64,000 nucleotides of DNA from Oceanomicrobium pacificus (GCF_009833495.1 NZ_WUWG01000003.1:682001-746000); one strand, 5' to 3'; positions 9,137-18,354 are shown, numbered from the stretch's first letter. Notes: a model not told the origin generated them from the sequence alone. Numbers and translations are program-made.

Positions 9137-10303
9137 ATGACGATAGACGCGCTGATCGTGGCGGCAGGACGCGGCACCCGGGCCGGGGACGGACCGCCGA
9201 AACAGTATCGGATGCTGGCGGGCGAGATGGTGCTGACCCGTGCCATCCGGGCGCTTCTGGCGGCGCCGCGCGTCCGGCGGGTGCTGACCGTGATCCATCC
9301 AGACGATGCCGCGCTCTTTGCACGGGCGGTCGACGGCTTGCCGGAGGCGCGGATCACGCCATGGGTGGCAGGCGGTGCGGACCGGGCTGCGTCTGTTGCA
9401 GCAGGGCTCGATGCGCTGGCCGCGGGCGACGCGCCGGATCATGTCCTCATCCATGACGCGGCGCGGCCGTTCCTGTCCCGGGCCATACTTGACGCCACAA
9501 TCGACGCGATGCTGGAGACCGGCGCCGCCTGCCCCGCGCTGCCAGTGGTCGACGCGCTCTGGGCGGTGGAGGATGGCCGTTTTGCAGCACCGCGTGACCG
9601 GACCGGACTGGTCCGCGCCCAGACGCCGCAGGCATTCGCATTTCCCGCGATCCGCGCTGTCCATGCCACACATCAGGGCGAAGCACATGATGATGTGGCG
9701 GTGGCTGTGAGTGCGGGGATGGCGGTTGCCTTCGTCCCCGGCGCAGAGGAAAATTACAAGCTGACGACGGCTGAGGATTTTGCCCGCGCCGAAAAGGCGC
9801 TGCGCCAGATGACAGGAGACGGAATGGATTTTCGCTGTGGCAACGGGTTCGACGTGCATGCGTTCGGGCCGGGCAGTTCGGTCACGCTCTGCGGTGTGAC
9901 GGTGCCGCATGAACGCGGGCTTTCCGGCCATTCGGATGCCGATGTCGCGATGCATGCGGTCACCGACGCGCTTTTCGGCGCGATTGCGGAAGGTGATATC
10001 GGCCAATGGTTCCCGCCGTCCGAGGCCGAATGGAAGGGCGCGGACAGTGCACTCTTCCTGAGAAAAGCCGTGGAACGGGTGGCCGCGCGCGGGTATCGCA
10101 TTGCCAATATCGACTGCACGATCATCTGCGAACAGCCGAAAATCGGGCCGCATGCCAAGGAGATGCGCGCCCGCATGGCCGCCCTGACCGGTATCGACGA
10201 GGACCGCGTGAGTGTGAAGGCCACCACGTCCGAACGCCTTGGTTTCACCGGCCGGAGCGAGGGGATCGCGGCCATGGCAAGCGCAGCGCTGGTGGCGGCA
10301 TGA
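9137..10303 (+). CDS. ispDF: Bifunctional IspD/IspF: MEP cytidylyltransferase and MEcPP synthase
   Basis: Fused enzyme of the non-mevalonate isoprenoid pathway, 388 residues. The N-terminal IspD half (about 1-225) transfers CMP to methylerythritol phosphate and starts with the nucleotide-binding loop ALIVAAGRGTRAGDG; it contains LIHDAARPF. The C-terminal IspF half (about 232-388) cyclises CDP-ME phosphate; it begins MDFRCGNGFDVHAFGPG, with metal ligands in DVHAF and the GHSDADVAMHAVTDALFGA motif. IspDF fusions are well known in alphaproteobacteria. The ATG at 9137 is preferred over the upstream 9080 because the protein then begins directly with the IspD beta strand. It is divergent from dusB, sharing a 136-bp intergenic region, and overlaps pgpA by ATGA. 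Confidence 0.96.
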   Translation: MTIDALIVAAGRGTRAGDGPPKQYRMLAGEMVLTRAIRALLAAPRVRRVLTVIHPDDAALFARAVDGLPEARITPWVAGGADRAASVAAGLDALAAGDAPDHVLIHDAARPFLSRAILDATIDAMLETGAACPALPVVDALWAVEDGRFAAPRDRTGLVRAQTPQAFAFPAIRAVHATHQGEAHDDVAVAVSAGMAVAFVPGAEENYKLTTAEDFARAEKALRQMTGDGMDFRCGNGFDVHAFGPGSSVTLCGVTVPHERGLSGHSDADVAMHAVTDALFGAIAEGDIGQWFPPSEAEWKGADSALFLRKAVERVAARGYRIANIDCTIICEQPKIGPHAKEMRARMAALTGIDEDRVSVKATTSERLGFTGRSEGIAAMASAALVAA

Positions 10304-10791
10304 TCCGGATCATCACCTCCTTTTTCGGCGCTGGCCTGTTGCCTGGTGCGCCCGGCACATGGGGCTCGATGGCGGCCATTCCTGCGGCCATGCTCCTGCA
10401 TTACCTGGGCGGATTTCCGGCCCTGTCTGCCGCCACGCTTCTGGTCTTCTTCCTGGGCTGGTGGGCCACGTCACGCCATGTGGTCGCGATGGGCGAAAGC
10501 GACCCGTCGGAGATCGTGATCGACGAGGTTGTCGGCATGTGGATCGGGCTGATGCCTTTGTCTTTCGGGCTCTGGCGAATGGGCGCGGAGCCGCATGTCT
10601 TCCCGTGGCCGGGCTGGGTTCTGGCCTTTCTGCTCTTCCGGTTCTTCGACGTGCTGAAGCCCTTTCCGGTGTCCTGGGCGGACCGGCTCCACTCGCCGCT
10701 CGGCGTGATGCTCGATGATGTGATCGCCGGGATCATGGCGGCTGCAATCGTCATGCTGGCTGCCGCCGTTGCACATGGGTGGGGCGGATGA
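10300..10791 (+). CDS. pgpA: Phosphatidylglycerophosphatase A
   Basis: Inner-membrane phosphatase converting phosphatidylglycerol phosphate to phosphatidylglycerol, 163 residues. Family signatures are the N-terminal [15 protein letters not shown], the acidic [11 protein letters not shown] motif near residue 70, [16 protein letters not shown], and [11 protein letters not shown] near the C-terminus. Several hydrophobic helices alternate with these polar active-site motifs. The start ATG at 10300 overlaps the ispDF stop (ATGA), and the stop overlaps the next gene's ATG in the same way, so the three genes are translationally coupled. Confidence 0.95.
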   Translation: MIRIITSFFGAGLLPGAPGTWGSMAAIPAAMLLHYLGGFPALSAATLLVFFLGWWATSRHVVAMGESDPSEIVIDEVVGMWIGLMPLSFGLWRMGAEPHVFPWPGWVLAFLLFRFFDVLKPFPVSWADRLHSPLGVMLDDVIAGIMAAAIVMLAAAVAHGWGG

Positions 10792-11273
10792 TTGCGCCCG
10801 GGGCCGCGACCCGTGTCCTTGCGCTGGCCCGCACCCGCGGCTGGCGCGTCGCCACGGCGGAAAGCTGCACCGGCGGGATGATTGCGGCCGCGCTGACCGA
10901 CATTGCCGGATCCTCCGATGTGGTGGAGGCCGGGCTCGTCACCTATTCGAACGCAGCGAAGGTGGCGCTTCTCGGCGTTGCCGAGCAGACGCTGGCCGAC
11001 CATGGGGCTGTGTCGGAACCTGTCGCCCGCGAAATGGCACTCGGGGCGTTGCAGGCAACAGCGGCGGATGTGGCTGTGTCCGTGACGGGTGTCGCGGGCC
11101 CCGGCGGAACCGCGGCCAAGCCCGAAGGCATGGTCTGTTTCGGTCTGGCCATTCGCGGCGGGGATGTCGCGACGGAAACCCACCGGTTCGGCGCGATCGG
11201 ACGCGAAGCGGTCCGAGGCGAGACCGTGCGCCATGCGCTCTATCTGCTCGAACAGGCCGCCGGACCGCAGTGA
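10788..11273 (+). CDS. pncC: CinA C-terminal family protein (nicotinamide-nucleotide amidase PncC type)
   Basis: Stand-alone CinA C-terminal domain of 161 residues. Members deamidate nicotinamide mononucleotide to nicotinate mononucleotide in NAD recycling. Family motifs are [21 protein letters not shown] near the N-terminus, [20 protein letters not shown], and the glycine-rich [22 protein letters not shown]. The competence-related N-terminal domain of full CinA is absent, as in most alphaproteobacteria. I prefer the ATG at 10788, which overlaps the pgpA stop by ATGA, over the in-frame GTG at 10779. The biochemical activity is inferred from family membership. Confidence 0.9.
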   Translation: MIAPGAATRVLALARTRGWRVATAESCTGGMIAAALTDIAGSSDVVEAGLVTYSNAAKVALLGVAEQTLADHGAVSEPVAREMALGALQATAADVAVSVTGVAGPGGTAAKPEGMVCFGLAIRGGDVATETHRFGAIGREAVRGETVRHALYLLEQAAGPQ

Positions 11274-11331
11274 CCGGGGAACGGATCACGCGTTCGAAAT
11301 CTGCCCAATTTGTTGCAAAACTGTGAATTTC

Positions 11332-11348
11332 TGCTGAAATTTTGAGCA
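11332..11348 (+). promoter_or_regulatory. Candidate NtrC-type operator upstream of amtB
   Basis: TGCTGAAATTTTGAGCA is a TGC-N11-GCA dyad, and with flanking bases it is the perfect inverted repeat CTGCT-N9-AGCAG. It lies about 120 bp upstream of the amtB start, within a 190-bp intergenic region. A second, imperfect TGC-N10-GCA lies just upstream (11312-11327). Amt genes are classical NtrC targets. I see no convincing -24/-12 element, which is consistent with an NtrC that lacks GAFTGA. Assignment is by pattern only. Confidence 0.4.
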
Positions 11349-11469
11349 GAGCCGCGCCGCGCGGGTTCCGGCACGCCTATCGTGCTTGCCGCACCCCGCC
11401 CTGCCCCGTCACTCCCTATCCCCCAAGTGCGGGCGCAAGACCCGCATCACGGATAAAAGGGATATGATG

Positions 11470-12651
11470 ATGAACGGTGCAGATACCGCGTGGATTCTGA
11501 CATCCACGGCCTTGGTTCTTTTCATGACATTGCCGGGACTGGCGCTTTTCTATGGCGGGCTCGTGCGGGCGCGCAACGTGCTGTCGGTGCTGATGCAATG
11601 TATCTCCATTGCCTGCCTGATGTCGGTGCTCTGGCTGGTTGCGGGCTATTCGATCGCCTTCGGCGGCGGAAGCTCGGGCTTCTGGGGCGGGTTCGACAAG
11701 ATGTTCCTGACAGGGATCACGCCCGATACGCTGGCGGGCACCATCCCCGAACTGCTTTTCTTCGCCTTCCAGATGACCTTCGCAATCATCACGCCGGCCC
11801 TGATCGTCGGCGCCTATGTGGAGCGGATCAGCTTCGCCTTCGTGCTGACATTCTCGGGTCTCTGGATGCTTCTGGTCTATGCGCCCGTGGCCCATTGGGT
11901 CTGGGGTGGCGGGTTCCTTGGCGATGGCGGTATCTTCGGTGAAACCGGCGTCCGCGATTTTGCCGGCGGGATCGTCGTGCATGAAACCGCCGGCCTCGCC
12001 GCGCTGGTCGTCGCGATCTTCCTTGGCGCACGGTCGGAGAAAGCCCGCCCGCCGCACAATCCGGGCTATGTGATGATCGGGGCCTCGATGCTCTGGGTCG
12101 GCTGGTTCGGCTTCAACGCGGGCTCGCAGCTGGCGGCAGACGGCGGCGCGGCGATGGCGCTGGTCGTCACCCATATCTCGGCGGCCACCGCCTCGCTCAG
12201 CTGGGCGCTCTACGAGCGGATCAAACATGGCAAGGCGTCGATGGTGGGCCTCGTGACCGGCACCATTGCAGGTCTGGCTTCCATCACACCGGCATCCGGT
12301 TTCGTCGGTCCGGTGGAGGCGCTGGTGATCGGTGCCGTGGCCGGTGTGCTCTGCCAGGAGGCCTGCAGCCTCATCAAGTCGGTCTGCAAGATCGACGACA
12401 CGCTGGATGTGTTTGCGGTCCATGGCGTCGGCGGCATCTTCGGCACGATCATGATCGCGGTCTTCGGCGCGGGCAGCTTCGCGGCCCAGTTCGGCTCGCT
12501 GGCCATTGTCGGTATCTTCACGCTGGTTGGCACGGTCATCCTCGTGAAGCTGGTGGCGCTCATCTTCCCGATCCGCGTCAGCCAGGATGACGAGATCGGC
12601 GGCCTCGACTATGCCGCGCATGGCGAACGTGCCTACGATATAACCTCGTAA
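11470..12651 (+). CDS. amtB: Ammonium transporter (Amt family)
   Basis: Inner-membrane ammonium channel, 393 residues with about 11 hydrophobic helices. Signatures include the N-terminal WILTSTALVLFMTLPGLALFYGG, the Amt motif DFAGGIVVHETAGLAALV and DVFAVHGVGGIFGTI; the latter two carry the pore twin histidines. Three consecutive ATG codons occur at 11464, 11467 and 11470. The AAAAGGG at 11455-11461 is best spaced (8 nt) for the third, giving MNGADTAW, the usual family N-terminus. No glnK gene is adjacent, which is unusual because Amt genes are generally paired with a PII gene; the PII gene in this window is with glnA. It is followed by a strong terminator. Confidence 0.95.
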   Translation: MNGADTAWILTSTALVLFMTLPGLALFYGGLVRARNVLSVLMQCISIACLMSVLWLVAGYSIAFGGGSSGFWGGFDKMFLTGITPDTLAGTIPELLFFAFQMTFAIITPALIVGAYVERISFAFVLTFSGLWMLLVYAPVAHWVWGGGFLGDGGIFGETGVRDFAGGIVVHETAGLAALVVAIFLGARSEKARPPHNPGYVMIGASMLWVGWFGFNAGSQLAADGGAAMALVVTHISAATASLSWALYERIKHGKASMVGLVTGTIAGLASITPASGFVGPVEALVIGAVAGVLCQEACSLIKSVCKIDDTLDVFAVHGVGGIFGTIMIAVFGAGSFAAQFGSLAIVGIFTLVGTVILVKLVALIFPIRVSQDDEIGGLDYAAHGERAYDITS

Positions 12652-12691
12652 CCGGTCCGGGCCATCTGGTCCGGTGTCAGGAAACGCGAAA

Positions 12692-12717
12692 GGCCGCCCC
12701 GATCGGGCGGCCTTTTT
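12692..12717 (+). terminator. Rho-independent terminator of amtB
   Basis: Perfect 8-bp stem GGCCGCCC/GGGCGGCC (12692-12699 with 12705-12712) and a 5-nt loop, followed by TTTTT. It lies 41 bp after the amtB stop and just before the convergent COQ10-like gene end. Confidence 0.9.
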
Positions 12718-12721
12718 CATG

Positions 12722-13195
12722 TCAGGATGACGTGGCCGGTCCGGAGCCGTAGAGCACTTCGGCCCGCGCCTCGAAGGCGCGGACGATCCGCTGCATCGCC
12801 TCGTAGAAGACAAGTCCGATCACCGATTGCAACAGCGCCGAGCGGAACTCGAAATCGACGAAGAAGTCGACTTCGCAGCTTTGCTCGTCGATGGGGCGGA
12901 ACTGCCAGTGATTGTTGAGGTAGCGGAACGGCCCGTCGAGATATTCCACGTCGATCTTGCGCGCGTCGGGGCGCAGTGTCACCCGGCTGCCGAACTTTTC
13001 GCGGAACAGTTTGAAGGAGATGATCAGGTCGGCGTCGATCACCGAACCGGACCCGTCGGGCAGCGGCTTTTCCGAGCGGATCCGCGCCGCCGAACACCAG
13101 GGCAGGAACTCGGGATAGCTGCCGATATCCGCGATCAGGTCGTACATCTGCGCAGCCGAATAGGGCATGACGCGTTTTTCTGCATGTGTTGGCAT
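12722..13195 (-). CDS. COQ10/RatA-like START-domain protein (polyketide cyclase family)
   Basis: Protein of 157 residues that is a single START/Bet v1-like lipid-binding fold. In mitochondria and proteobacteria, COQ10 homologues bind ubiquinone and are needed for its use in respiration; in E. coli the same family was named RatA (ribosome association toxin). Typical motifs are YDLIADIGSYPEFLPWCSAARI and LNNHWQFRPIDEQSCEVDFFVDFEFRS (split here by position, about residues 93-119), and a terminal amphipathic helix FEARAEVLYG. It lies between convergent amtB and divergent hpt. I favour a ubiquinone-chaperone role from lineage but cannot exclude the RatA-type function. Confidence 0.85.
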   Translation of the reverse strand: MPTHAEKRVMPYSAAQMYDLIADIGSYPEFLPWCSAARIRSEKPLPDGSGSVIDADLIISFKLFREKFGSRVTLRPDARKIDVEYLDGPFRYLNNHWQFRPIDEQSCEVDFFVDFEFRSALLQSVIGLVFYEAMQRIVRAFEARAEVLYGSGPATSS

Positions 13196-13300
13196 GGTCC
13201 TGCCCGATAAAATCCGTTACTGGACTGCCCCGGTCCAAATGCCGGCTTGTCGCCGGATGAGCGGCTTGGATAGACTGATCCGGCAAGCAGAGGCAAGCCC

Positions 13301-13843
13301 ATGACACAAGCGCCCTACGTGATTGACGAAATGATCTCCGCGAAATCGATTGCGGCCCGGGTGGAGGCGCTGGCACGCGACATCTCGCAAGCCTTTGACG
13401 ATACCGACAAGCTGGTCGTCGTGGGGCTCTTGCGCGGCAGTTTCATCTTCATCGCCGACCTTGTGCGCGAACTCGATCTGCCGGTGGAGGTCGATTTTCT
13501 CGAAGCCTCGTCTTACGGCAATTCGACGGAAAGCTCCCGTGAGGTGCGGATCCTGAAGGACCTGCGCGGAGAGATCGAGGGCCGCGACGTGCTGGTGGTG
13601 GAAGATATCGTGGACACCGGCCACACGCTCAACCATGTGCTGGAGATCCTGAAAACCCGGCGGCCGAAACGGCTGCGGACCTGTGCGCTGCTCGACAAGC
13701 CGTCGCGGCGCGAGGTGGACATCAAGGCCGACTGGACCGGCTTCGAGATCCCCGACAAGTTCGTTGTCGGCTACGGGATCGACTATGCGCAGCGGAACCG
13801 CAATCTCGACCATATCGGCGCGGTGCGCTTCACGGAAGCGTGA
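13301..13843 (+). CDS. hpt: Hypoxanthine phosphoribosyltransferase
   Basis: Purine salvage enzyme of 180 residues that makes IMP (and GMP) from hypoxanthine (or guanine) and PRPP. The PRPP-binding signature [14 protein letters not shown] is at about residue 100. The flexible-loop region [13 protein letters not shown], the pyrophosphate loop LLRGSFIF and the base-contact C-terminal strand [19 protein letters not shown] are all present. A GAGGCAAGCCC sequence precedes the ATG, giving a good ribosome binding site. It is transcribed alone, divergent from the COQ10-like gene and convergent with lipA; a 153-bp spacer without a clear terminator separates it from lipA. Confidence 0.95.
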   Translation: MTQAPYVIDEMISAKSIAARVEALARDISQAFDDTDKLVVVGLLRGSFIFIADLVRELDLPVEVDFLEASSYGNSTESSREVRILKDLRGEIEGRDVLVVEDIVDTGHTLNHVLEILKTRRPKRLRTCALLDKPSRREVDIKADWTGFEIPDKFVVGYGIDYAQRNRNLDHIGAVRFTEA

Positions 13844-13996
13844 CCCCCTGCCCCGATTTTGCCGCCTTCCCGGTTCAGAATCGGCAGAATTGGGCGGCAT
13901 AAGGATAGAAGTGGCGCCGGAGTTGGCCGTGTACTGTGTGGGGCCGATGCGATTGGCTCCGGCGCCCGCTTCCTCGCAGAAATCCCGAAGACCGGA

Positions 13997-14953
13997 TCAG
14001 TTCAGCCCGAGCTTGGCCTGACGCGCCGCGCGCAACCGCGCGAAATCGTCACCGGCATGATAGCTCGACCGCGTGAGCGGCGTGGCGGACACCATCAGGA
14101 ACCCTTTGCCATAGGCGGCCTTCTCGTAGCCGGCGAACTCTTCGGGCGTGACGAACCTGTGCACGGCATGGTGCTTCGGCGTCGGCTGGAGATACTGGCC
14201 GATGGTCAGGAAATCGATATCCGCCGCGCGCATATCGTCCATCACCTGATGCACGGCCTGCTTGTCCTCTCCCAAACCGACCATGATGCCGGATTTGGTG
14301 AACATGGACGCATCCAGTTCCTTCACCCGCTGCAGGAGCCGCAGCGAATGGAAATAGCGCGCGCCCGGCCGCACTTCCGGATAGAGGCCCGGCACGGTCT
14401 CGAGATTGTGGTTGAACACGTCGGGGCGCGCTTCGACCACCGTTTCCAGCGCGCTATCGGGACATTTGAGGAAATCGGGCGTCAGCACCTCGATCGTTGT
14501 CGCAGGCGATTTGCGGCGCACGGCGCGGATCGTCTGGGCGATATGTTCGGCGCCGCCATCCTCCAGATCGTCGCGGTCGACGGAGGTGATGACGACATGG
14601 TTCAGGCCCAGCTTCTCCACTGCCACGGCCACGCGGCCGGGTTCGAACACGTCCAGACTGTCGGGCCTTCCGGTGGCGATGTTGCAGAAGGTGCAACCGC
14701 GCGTGCAGATTTCGCCCATGATCATCATGGTGGCGTGGCCCTGGCTCCAGCACTCGCCCACATTGGGGCAGCCGGCCTCTTCGCAGACGGTGACCAGATT
14801 GTTGTCACGCATGATCTTCCGCGTGTCGCGGTAGCCTTGCGACGTCGGCGCCTTCACGCGAATCCAGTCAGGCTTGCGCAGGATCGGCGTGTCGGGCTTG
14901 TGGGCCTTTTCGGGATGCCGTTCCGCACGGTCCTTGAGATTGCGCTCGCTCAT
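13997..14953 (-). CDS. lipA: Lipoyl synthase
   Basis: Radical SAM enzyme of 318 residues that inserts two sulfurs into octanoyl groups on lipoyl domains. The auxiliary [4Fe-4S] cluster cysteines are C57, C62 and C68 ([12 protein letters not shown]). The radical SAM cluster is C83, C87 and C90 (CTRGCTFC). The C-terminal RSSY motif (295-298) supplies the serine ligand of the auxiliary cluster. All catalytic ligands are present and the length is standard. lpd, a lipoate-dependent-complex subunit, lies 3.4 kb away on the same strand. Confidence 0.98.
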   Translation of the reverse strand: MSERNLKDRAERHPEKAHKPDTPILRKPDWIRVKAPTSQGYRDTRKIMRDNNLVTVCEEAGCPNVGECWSQGHATMMIMGEICTRGCTFCNIATGRPDSLDVFEPGRVAVAVEKLGLNHVVITSVDRDDLEDGGAEHIAQTIRAVRRKSPATTIEVLTPDFLKCPDSALETVVEARPDVFNHNLETVPGLYPEVRPGARYFHSLRLLQRVKELDASMFTKSGIMVGLGEDKQAVHQVMDDMRAADIDFLTIGQYLQPTPKHHAVHRFVTPEEFAGYEKAAYGKGFLMVSATPLTRSSYHAGDDFARLRAARQAKLGLN

Positions 14954-15000
14954 GCCATTCCTCCGGTTTTTCTGCGCCTTACCATATATGATCGGGGCCG

Positions 15001-15957
15001 TCAGGGGGGTGCGACAGTTTCATATACCCGCCCTGCATCCCGTGCATGGGCCAGAAGCGGTTCGGCACTGGCGACAAGCGCATTTGCGAGCATTCCGACC
15101 CACGGGTCATCCGGTGTTTCACGCCGCAGCAGGAGCCGCACCTGCCGCGACGGTTCGGGGTTGGCGAAGCGCAGCACGGTCAGCCCTTCCTGCCGCGCCA
15201 GTTCCGAGGCCAGCGAAAGCTCCGGCAGGAAGGTCACGCCCACCCCGCCGCTTGCAAGCCCCGAGAGGGTCGCCAGAGAGGTCGCGCCAAGGTCGAGCCG
15301 AAGCGCCGAGCGGTCGATGGCGCAGGCGGCCAGCGCCTGATCGGACAGGCAATGGCCCTCCTCCAGCAGCAGAAGCCGTTCGCTGTCGACCGCATCGGGA
15401 TGCGGATGCACGGGCGGCGGCGTCATGGACCGGATGAGCGGCGCCGTCCCGGCAAGCAGGAACCGGTCGTTGAAAAGCGGCAACGCACGGAACCGCGCTG
15501 TATCCTCGTCCGTGGCCAGAACGGCCGCATCGATCCGGCCCGCGGCCAGCGCCTCTGCCAGCCGCGCCGTCGGGGCTTCCTGCACGGACAGGTCAAGATC
15601 GGGATGGTCCCGCCGCAGCGCCGGGATCAGCGCGGGCAGCAGATAGGGCGCGATGGTCGGGATCATGCCGACGGCCAGCGGACCCGACAGACCACTGCGC
15701 CGCCGCCCCAGTCCCTCGATCGCCTGCGCGCCATCGACGACCGCGCGGGCCTTTTCCTCCAGCTGCCGGCCGAGCGGTGTGAGCGGCAGCCCGGCGCTGC
15801 CGCGCTCCACGAGCGGACCGCCAAGCAGGGCCTCAAGATCCCGGATCTGGACCGACAGGGCGGGCTGGGACACATGCACCCGGTCTGCCGCCTTGCCGAA
15901 ATGGCGCGTCTCGGTAAGCGCGAGGAAGTAGCGGAGCTGGCGCAGGGTCACGGTCAT
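15001..15957 (-). CDS. oxyR: Hydrogen-peroxide-responsive LysR-type regulator OxyR
   Basis: LysR-family regulator of 318 residues with an N-terminal winged helix-turn-helix ([23 protein letters not shown]). The effector domain carries [16 protein letters not shown], which reproduces the OxyR peroxide-sensing pair: C203 and C212 are 9 residues apart, as are C199 and C208 of E. coli OxyR. It is followed by the conserved [22 protein letters not shown]. This makes OxyR more likely than a generic LysR regulator. It is divergent from a VIT1/CCC1-type Fe/Mn transporter across 160 bp, where a candidate OxyR operator overlaps its own start codon. No katG is adjacent in this window. Confidence 0.9.
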   Translation of the reverse strand: MTVTLRQLRYFLALTETRHFGKAADRVHVSQPALSVQIRDLEALLGGPLVERGSAGLPLTPLGRQLEEKARAVVDGAQAIEGLGRRRSGLSGPLAVGMIPTIAPYLLPALIPALRRDHPDLDLSVQEAPTARLAEALAAGRIDAAVLATDEDTARFRALPLFNDRFLLAGTAPLIRSMTPPPVHPHPDAVDSERLLLLEEGHCLSDQALAACAIDRSALRLDLGATSLATLSGLASGGVGVTFLPELSLASELARQEGLTVLRFANPEPSRQVRLLLRRETPDDPWVGMLANALVASAEPLLAHARDAGRVYETVAPP

Positions 15958-15992
15958 AGGACAGACTTATGACACAGGCAGGAATTTGCAAT
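15956..15992. promoter_or_regulatory. Candidate OxyR operator overlapping the oxyR start codon
   Basis: Four tetranucleotides spaced by exactly 7 bases, ATAG (15956-15959), TTAT (15967-15970), GCAG (15978-15981) and CAAT (15989-15992), match 12 of 16 bases of the OxyR consensus ATAG-N7-CTAT-N7-ATAG-N7-CTAT. The first block overlaps the oxyR ATG on the opposite strand. Binding would allow autorepression of oxyR and control of the divergent transporter. Identified by eye; no binding data. Confidence 0.4.
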
Positions 15993-16117
15993 CCAGCCTA
16001 TTGGCGCGGCGGGTGGACAAGCCGGCCTGTTGCACCTGATGATGCGTGGAGTTGTCCCTTCACGGCCATCGGCCCCGAAAGCGGACCCGGGCAGACAGCA
16101 TCACGAAAGGCCAGAAC

Positions 16118-16861
16118 ATGACGAGTGGTGACTTCACGACCCGCTATGCGTCGCACAAGGCGCATGAGCATCAGGTCGGACCGATACAGGAGTTTCTGAA
16201 GCAGATCGTCTATGGCGGCAATGACGGGATCGTCACCACCTTCGCCATTGTTGCAGGATTTGCCGGCGCCGGGGCCGAAGGGGCGGCACAGATCGGCGGA
16301 ATCGCGGTGCTGCTTTTCGGTCTGGCCAACCTGTTTGCCGATGCCACGGCCATGGGGCTTGGCGAGTTTCTGTCCTCGCGTTCGGAACATGATGTCTACC
16401 GCGCCACGCGTGCGCGCGAATTGCACGAGATCCACACCAATCCCGATTTTGAGAGCGCTGAGATGGTCGAGATCCTGTCCGACCGTGGCGTGGCGGAGGA
16501 GGATGCCCGCGCGATGACGGATATCATGCTGCGCAATCCGGAGTTCATGGCCGACATGATGATGACCTATGAGGTCGAGATGGCCGACCCGAGCGGCGAC
16601 AGTCCGGCGCTGAAGGGGCTCGCCACCTTCCTCGCCTTCATCCTGTTCGGGGCAATCCCCATCTCCCCCTATTTCATTCTCGAACCCGTGCAGAGCACCT
16701 TCTACCTGTCGGTGGCCGCGACCGCGCTCGCGCTGGCAATGCTCGGATCGATCCGCTGGCGGGTGACCTCCGAGACGTGGCTGCGCTGTGTGGGCGAGAC
16801 GATGCTCGTCGGCGGGATTTGTGCTCTGGTGGCCTATCTGGTCGGTGTGCTCGTTGCCTGA
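16118..16861 (+). CDS. VIT1/CCC1 family iron/manganese transporter
   Basis: Membrane protein of 247 residues in the VIT1/CCC1 family, which exports or sequesters Fe2+ and Mn2+. After a short polar N-terminus comes the family signature FLKQIVYGGNDGIVTTFAIVAGFAGAG, then GLANLFADATAMGLGEFLSSRSE. A cytoplasmic acidic/methionine-rich metal-binding segment with E, H and M residues (about 90-150) is followed by three more hydrophobic helices. The ATG at 16118 has AAAGG 7 bases upstream; the in-frame start at 16046 has no such site. Divergence from oxyR suggests coupling of divalent metal export to peroxide stress (inference). Confidence 0.9.
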   Translation: MTSGDFTTRYASHKAHEHQVGPIQEFLKQIVYGGNDGIVTTFAIVAGFAGAGAEGAAQIGGIAVLLFGLANLFADATAMGLGEFLSSRSEHDVYRATRARELHEIHTNPDFESAEMVEILSDRGVAEEDARAMTDIMLRNPEFMADMMMTYEVEMADPSGDSPALKGLATFLAFILFGAIPISPYFILEPVQSTFYLSVAATALALAMLGSIRWRVTSETWLRCVGETMLVGGICALVAYLVGVLVA

Positions 16862-16894
16862 CGCGGACCACGCGCCTGTGGCCGGAAAGAGAAA

Positions 16895-16926
16895 GCCCGA
16901 CCGCAGTCCGCGGCCGGGACTTTTTT
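16895..16926 (+). terminator. Rho-independent terminator of the VIT-type transporter gene
   Basis: CCCGACCGC (16896-16904) pairs with GCGGCCGGG (16910-16918) with one internal mismatch and is followed by six T. It lies 34 bp after the stop codon and just before the convergent end of lpd. Confidence 0.8.
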
Positions 16927-16939
16927 CGCTGGAACCGGA

Positions 16940-18334
16940 TCAGAAGTGGATCGCGCGCCCATAGGCGTCGAGCACCGCTTCGTGCATCATCTCCGACAGG
17001 GTCGGATGCGGGAACACGGTCTGCATCAGATCTTCCTCGGTCGTCTCCAACTGGCGGCCCACGACATAGCCCTGGATCAACTCGGTCACTTCCGCACCCA
17101 CCATATGCGCGCCAAGCAATTCGCCCGTCTTGGCGTCGAACACCGTCTTGACCAACCCTTCCGGTTCGCCGAGTGCAATCGCCTTGCCGTTGCCGATGAA
17201 GGGGAAGCGGCCGACCTTGACCTTGTATCCGAGTTCCTTGGCCTTCGCCTCGCTATAACCGACGCTGGCGACCTGCGGGTGGCAGTAGGTGCAGCCGGCA
17301 ATGCTTTCCGGCTTGACCGGATGGGCATGTTTGCCGGCAATCAGTTCGGCCACCATGACGCCTTCGTGGCTGGCCTTGTGGGCAAGCCACGGCGCACCGG
17401 CAATATCTCCGATCGCATAGAGCCCGTCGACGCCGGTGCGGCAGAACGCGTCTGTCACCACATGGGTCCGGTCGACCTTCACGCCCTGCTCTTCCAGACC
17501 GAGCCCTTCAACATTGCCGACGATGCCGACGGCCGAGATCACGGTGTCGAATTCGTGTTTTTCGACCTTGCCGCCGCGCTCGATATGGGCCGTCACCTTG
17601 CCTTTGGCGCGGTCGAGAGACTTGACCGTGGATTTCTCCATGATGGTCATGCCCTGCTTCTCGAACTGCTTTTTCGCGAAGGCAGAGATCTCCGCATCCT
17701 CGACCGGCAGGACGCGGTCCATCACCTCGACCACCGTCGTGTCGGCGCCGAGCGTATTGTAGAAGCTGGCAAACTCGATCCCGATGGCGCCCGACCCGAT
17801 GACGAGTAGCTTCTTGGGCATCCGCGGCGGTTGCAGCGCGTGCTTGTAGGTCCAGACCAGATCGCCGTCAGCCTCCAACCCGGGCAGTTCGCGGGCCCGC
17901 GCGCCGGTGGCAAGGATGATGTTTTTGGCCTGCAGTTCCTCGCTGCCCTTCTCGGTCTCGACGCTGACCTTGCCCTTGCCGGCAAGCTTGGCCGCACCCA
18001 TCACGACCGTGACCTTGTTCTTCTTCAGAAGGTGCCCGACGCCGCCCGACAGCTGTTTTGCCACGCCGCGCGACCGTTTCACGACCGCGTCGATGTCATA
18101 GCCGAACTTGTCGGCGCTCAGACCGAAATCCTTGGCACGTTCCATCAGGTGATAGACCTCGGCGGACCGAAGCATTGCCTTGGTCGGGATGCAGCCCCAG
18201 TTGAGGCAGATGCCGCCCAGATGCTCGCGCTCCACAACGGCCACATTCAGGCCCAGCTGCGCGGCACGGATGGCGGCGACATATCCGCCCGGCCCGGCTC
18301 CGATCACCACGACGTCGAAGGATTTGGCGGCCAT
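16940..18334 (-). CDS. lpdA: Dihydrolipoyl dehydrogenase (E3)
   Basis: FAD flavoprotein of 464 residues that reoxidises dihydrolipoamide in 2-oxoacid dehydrogenase complexes or the glycine cleavage system. It has an N-terminal FAD loop (VVVIGAGPGGYVAAIRAAQLG), the redox disulfide C43/C48 in GGICLNWGCIPTK, a central NAD-binding loop (LLVIGSGAIGIEFASFY), and the C-terminal catalytic His-Glu motif HPTLSE (H443, E448). No acyltransferase or dehydrogenase gene is adjacent here, so which complex it serves cannot be read from the window. A GGTTCA-N4-TGAACC palindrome lies 21-36 bases upstream of the ATG. Confidence 0.97.
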   Translation of the reverse strand: MAAKSFDVVVIGAGPGGYVAAIRAAQLGLNVAVVEREHLGGICLNWGCIPTKAMLRSAEVYHLMERAKDFGLSADKFGYDIDAVVKRSRGVAKQLSGGVGHLLKKNKVTVVMGAAKLAGKGKVSVETEKGSEELQAKNIILATGARARELPGLEADGDLVWTYKHALQPPRMPKKLLVIGSGAIGIEFASFYNTLGADTTVVEVMDRVLPVEDAEISAFAKKQFEKQGMTIMEKSTVKSLDRAKGKVTAHIERGGKVEKHEFDTVISAVGIVGNVEGLGLEEQGVKVDRTHVVTDAFCRTGVDGLYAIGDIAGAPWLAHKASHEGVMVAELIAGKHAHPVKPESIAGCTYCHPQVASVGYSEAKAKELGYKVKVGRFPFIGNGKAIALGEPEGLVKTVFDAKTGELLGAHMVGAEVTELIQGYVVGRQLETTEEDLMQTVFPHPTLSEMMHEAVLDAYGRAIHF

Positions 18335-18354
18335 ATTTCCTCTCCCGAACTATT

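Noticed and set aside
11349-11469. A sigma-54 promoter for amtB (GGCAC near 11374)
   Set aside because: The spacing to the next GC does not give a proper -24/-12 pair, and NtrC here lacks GAFTGA.
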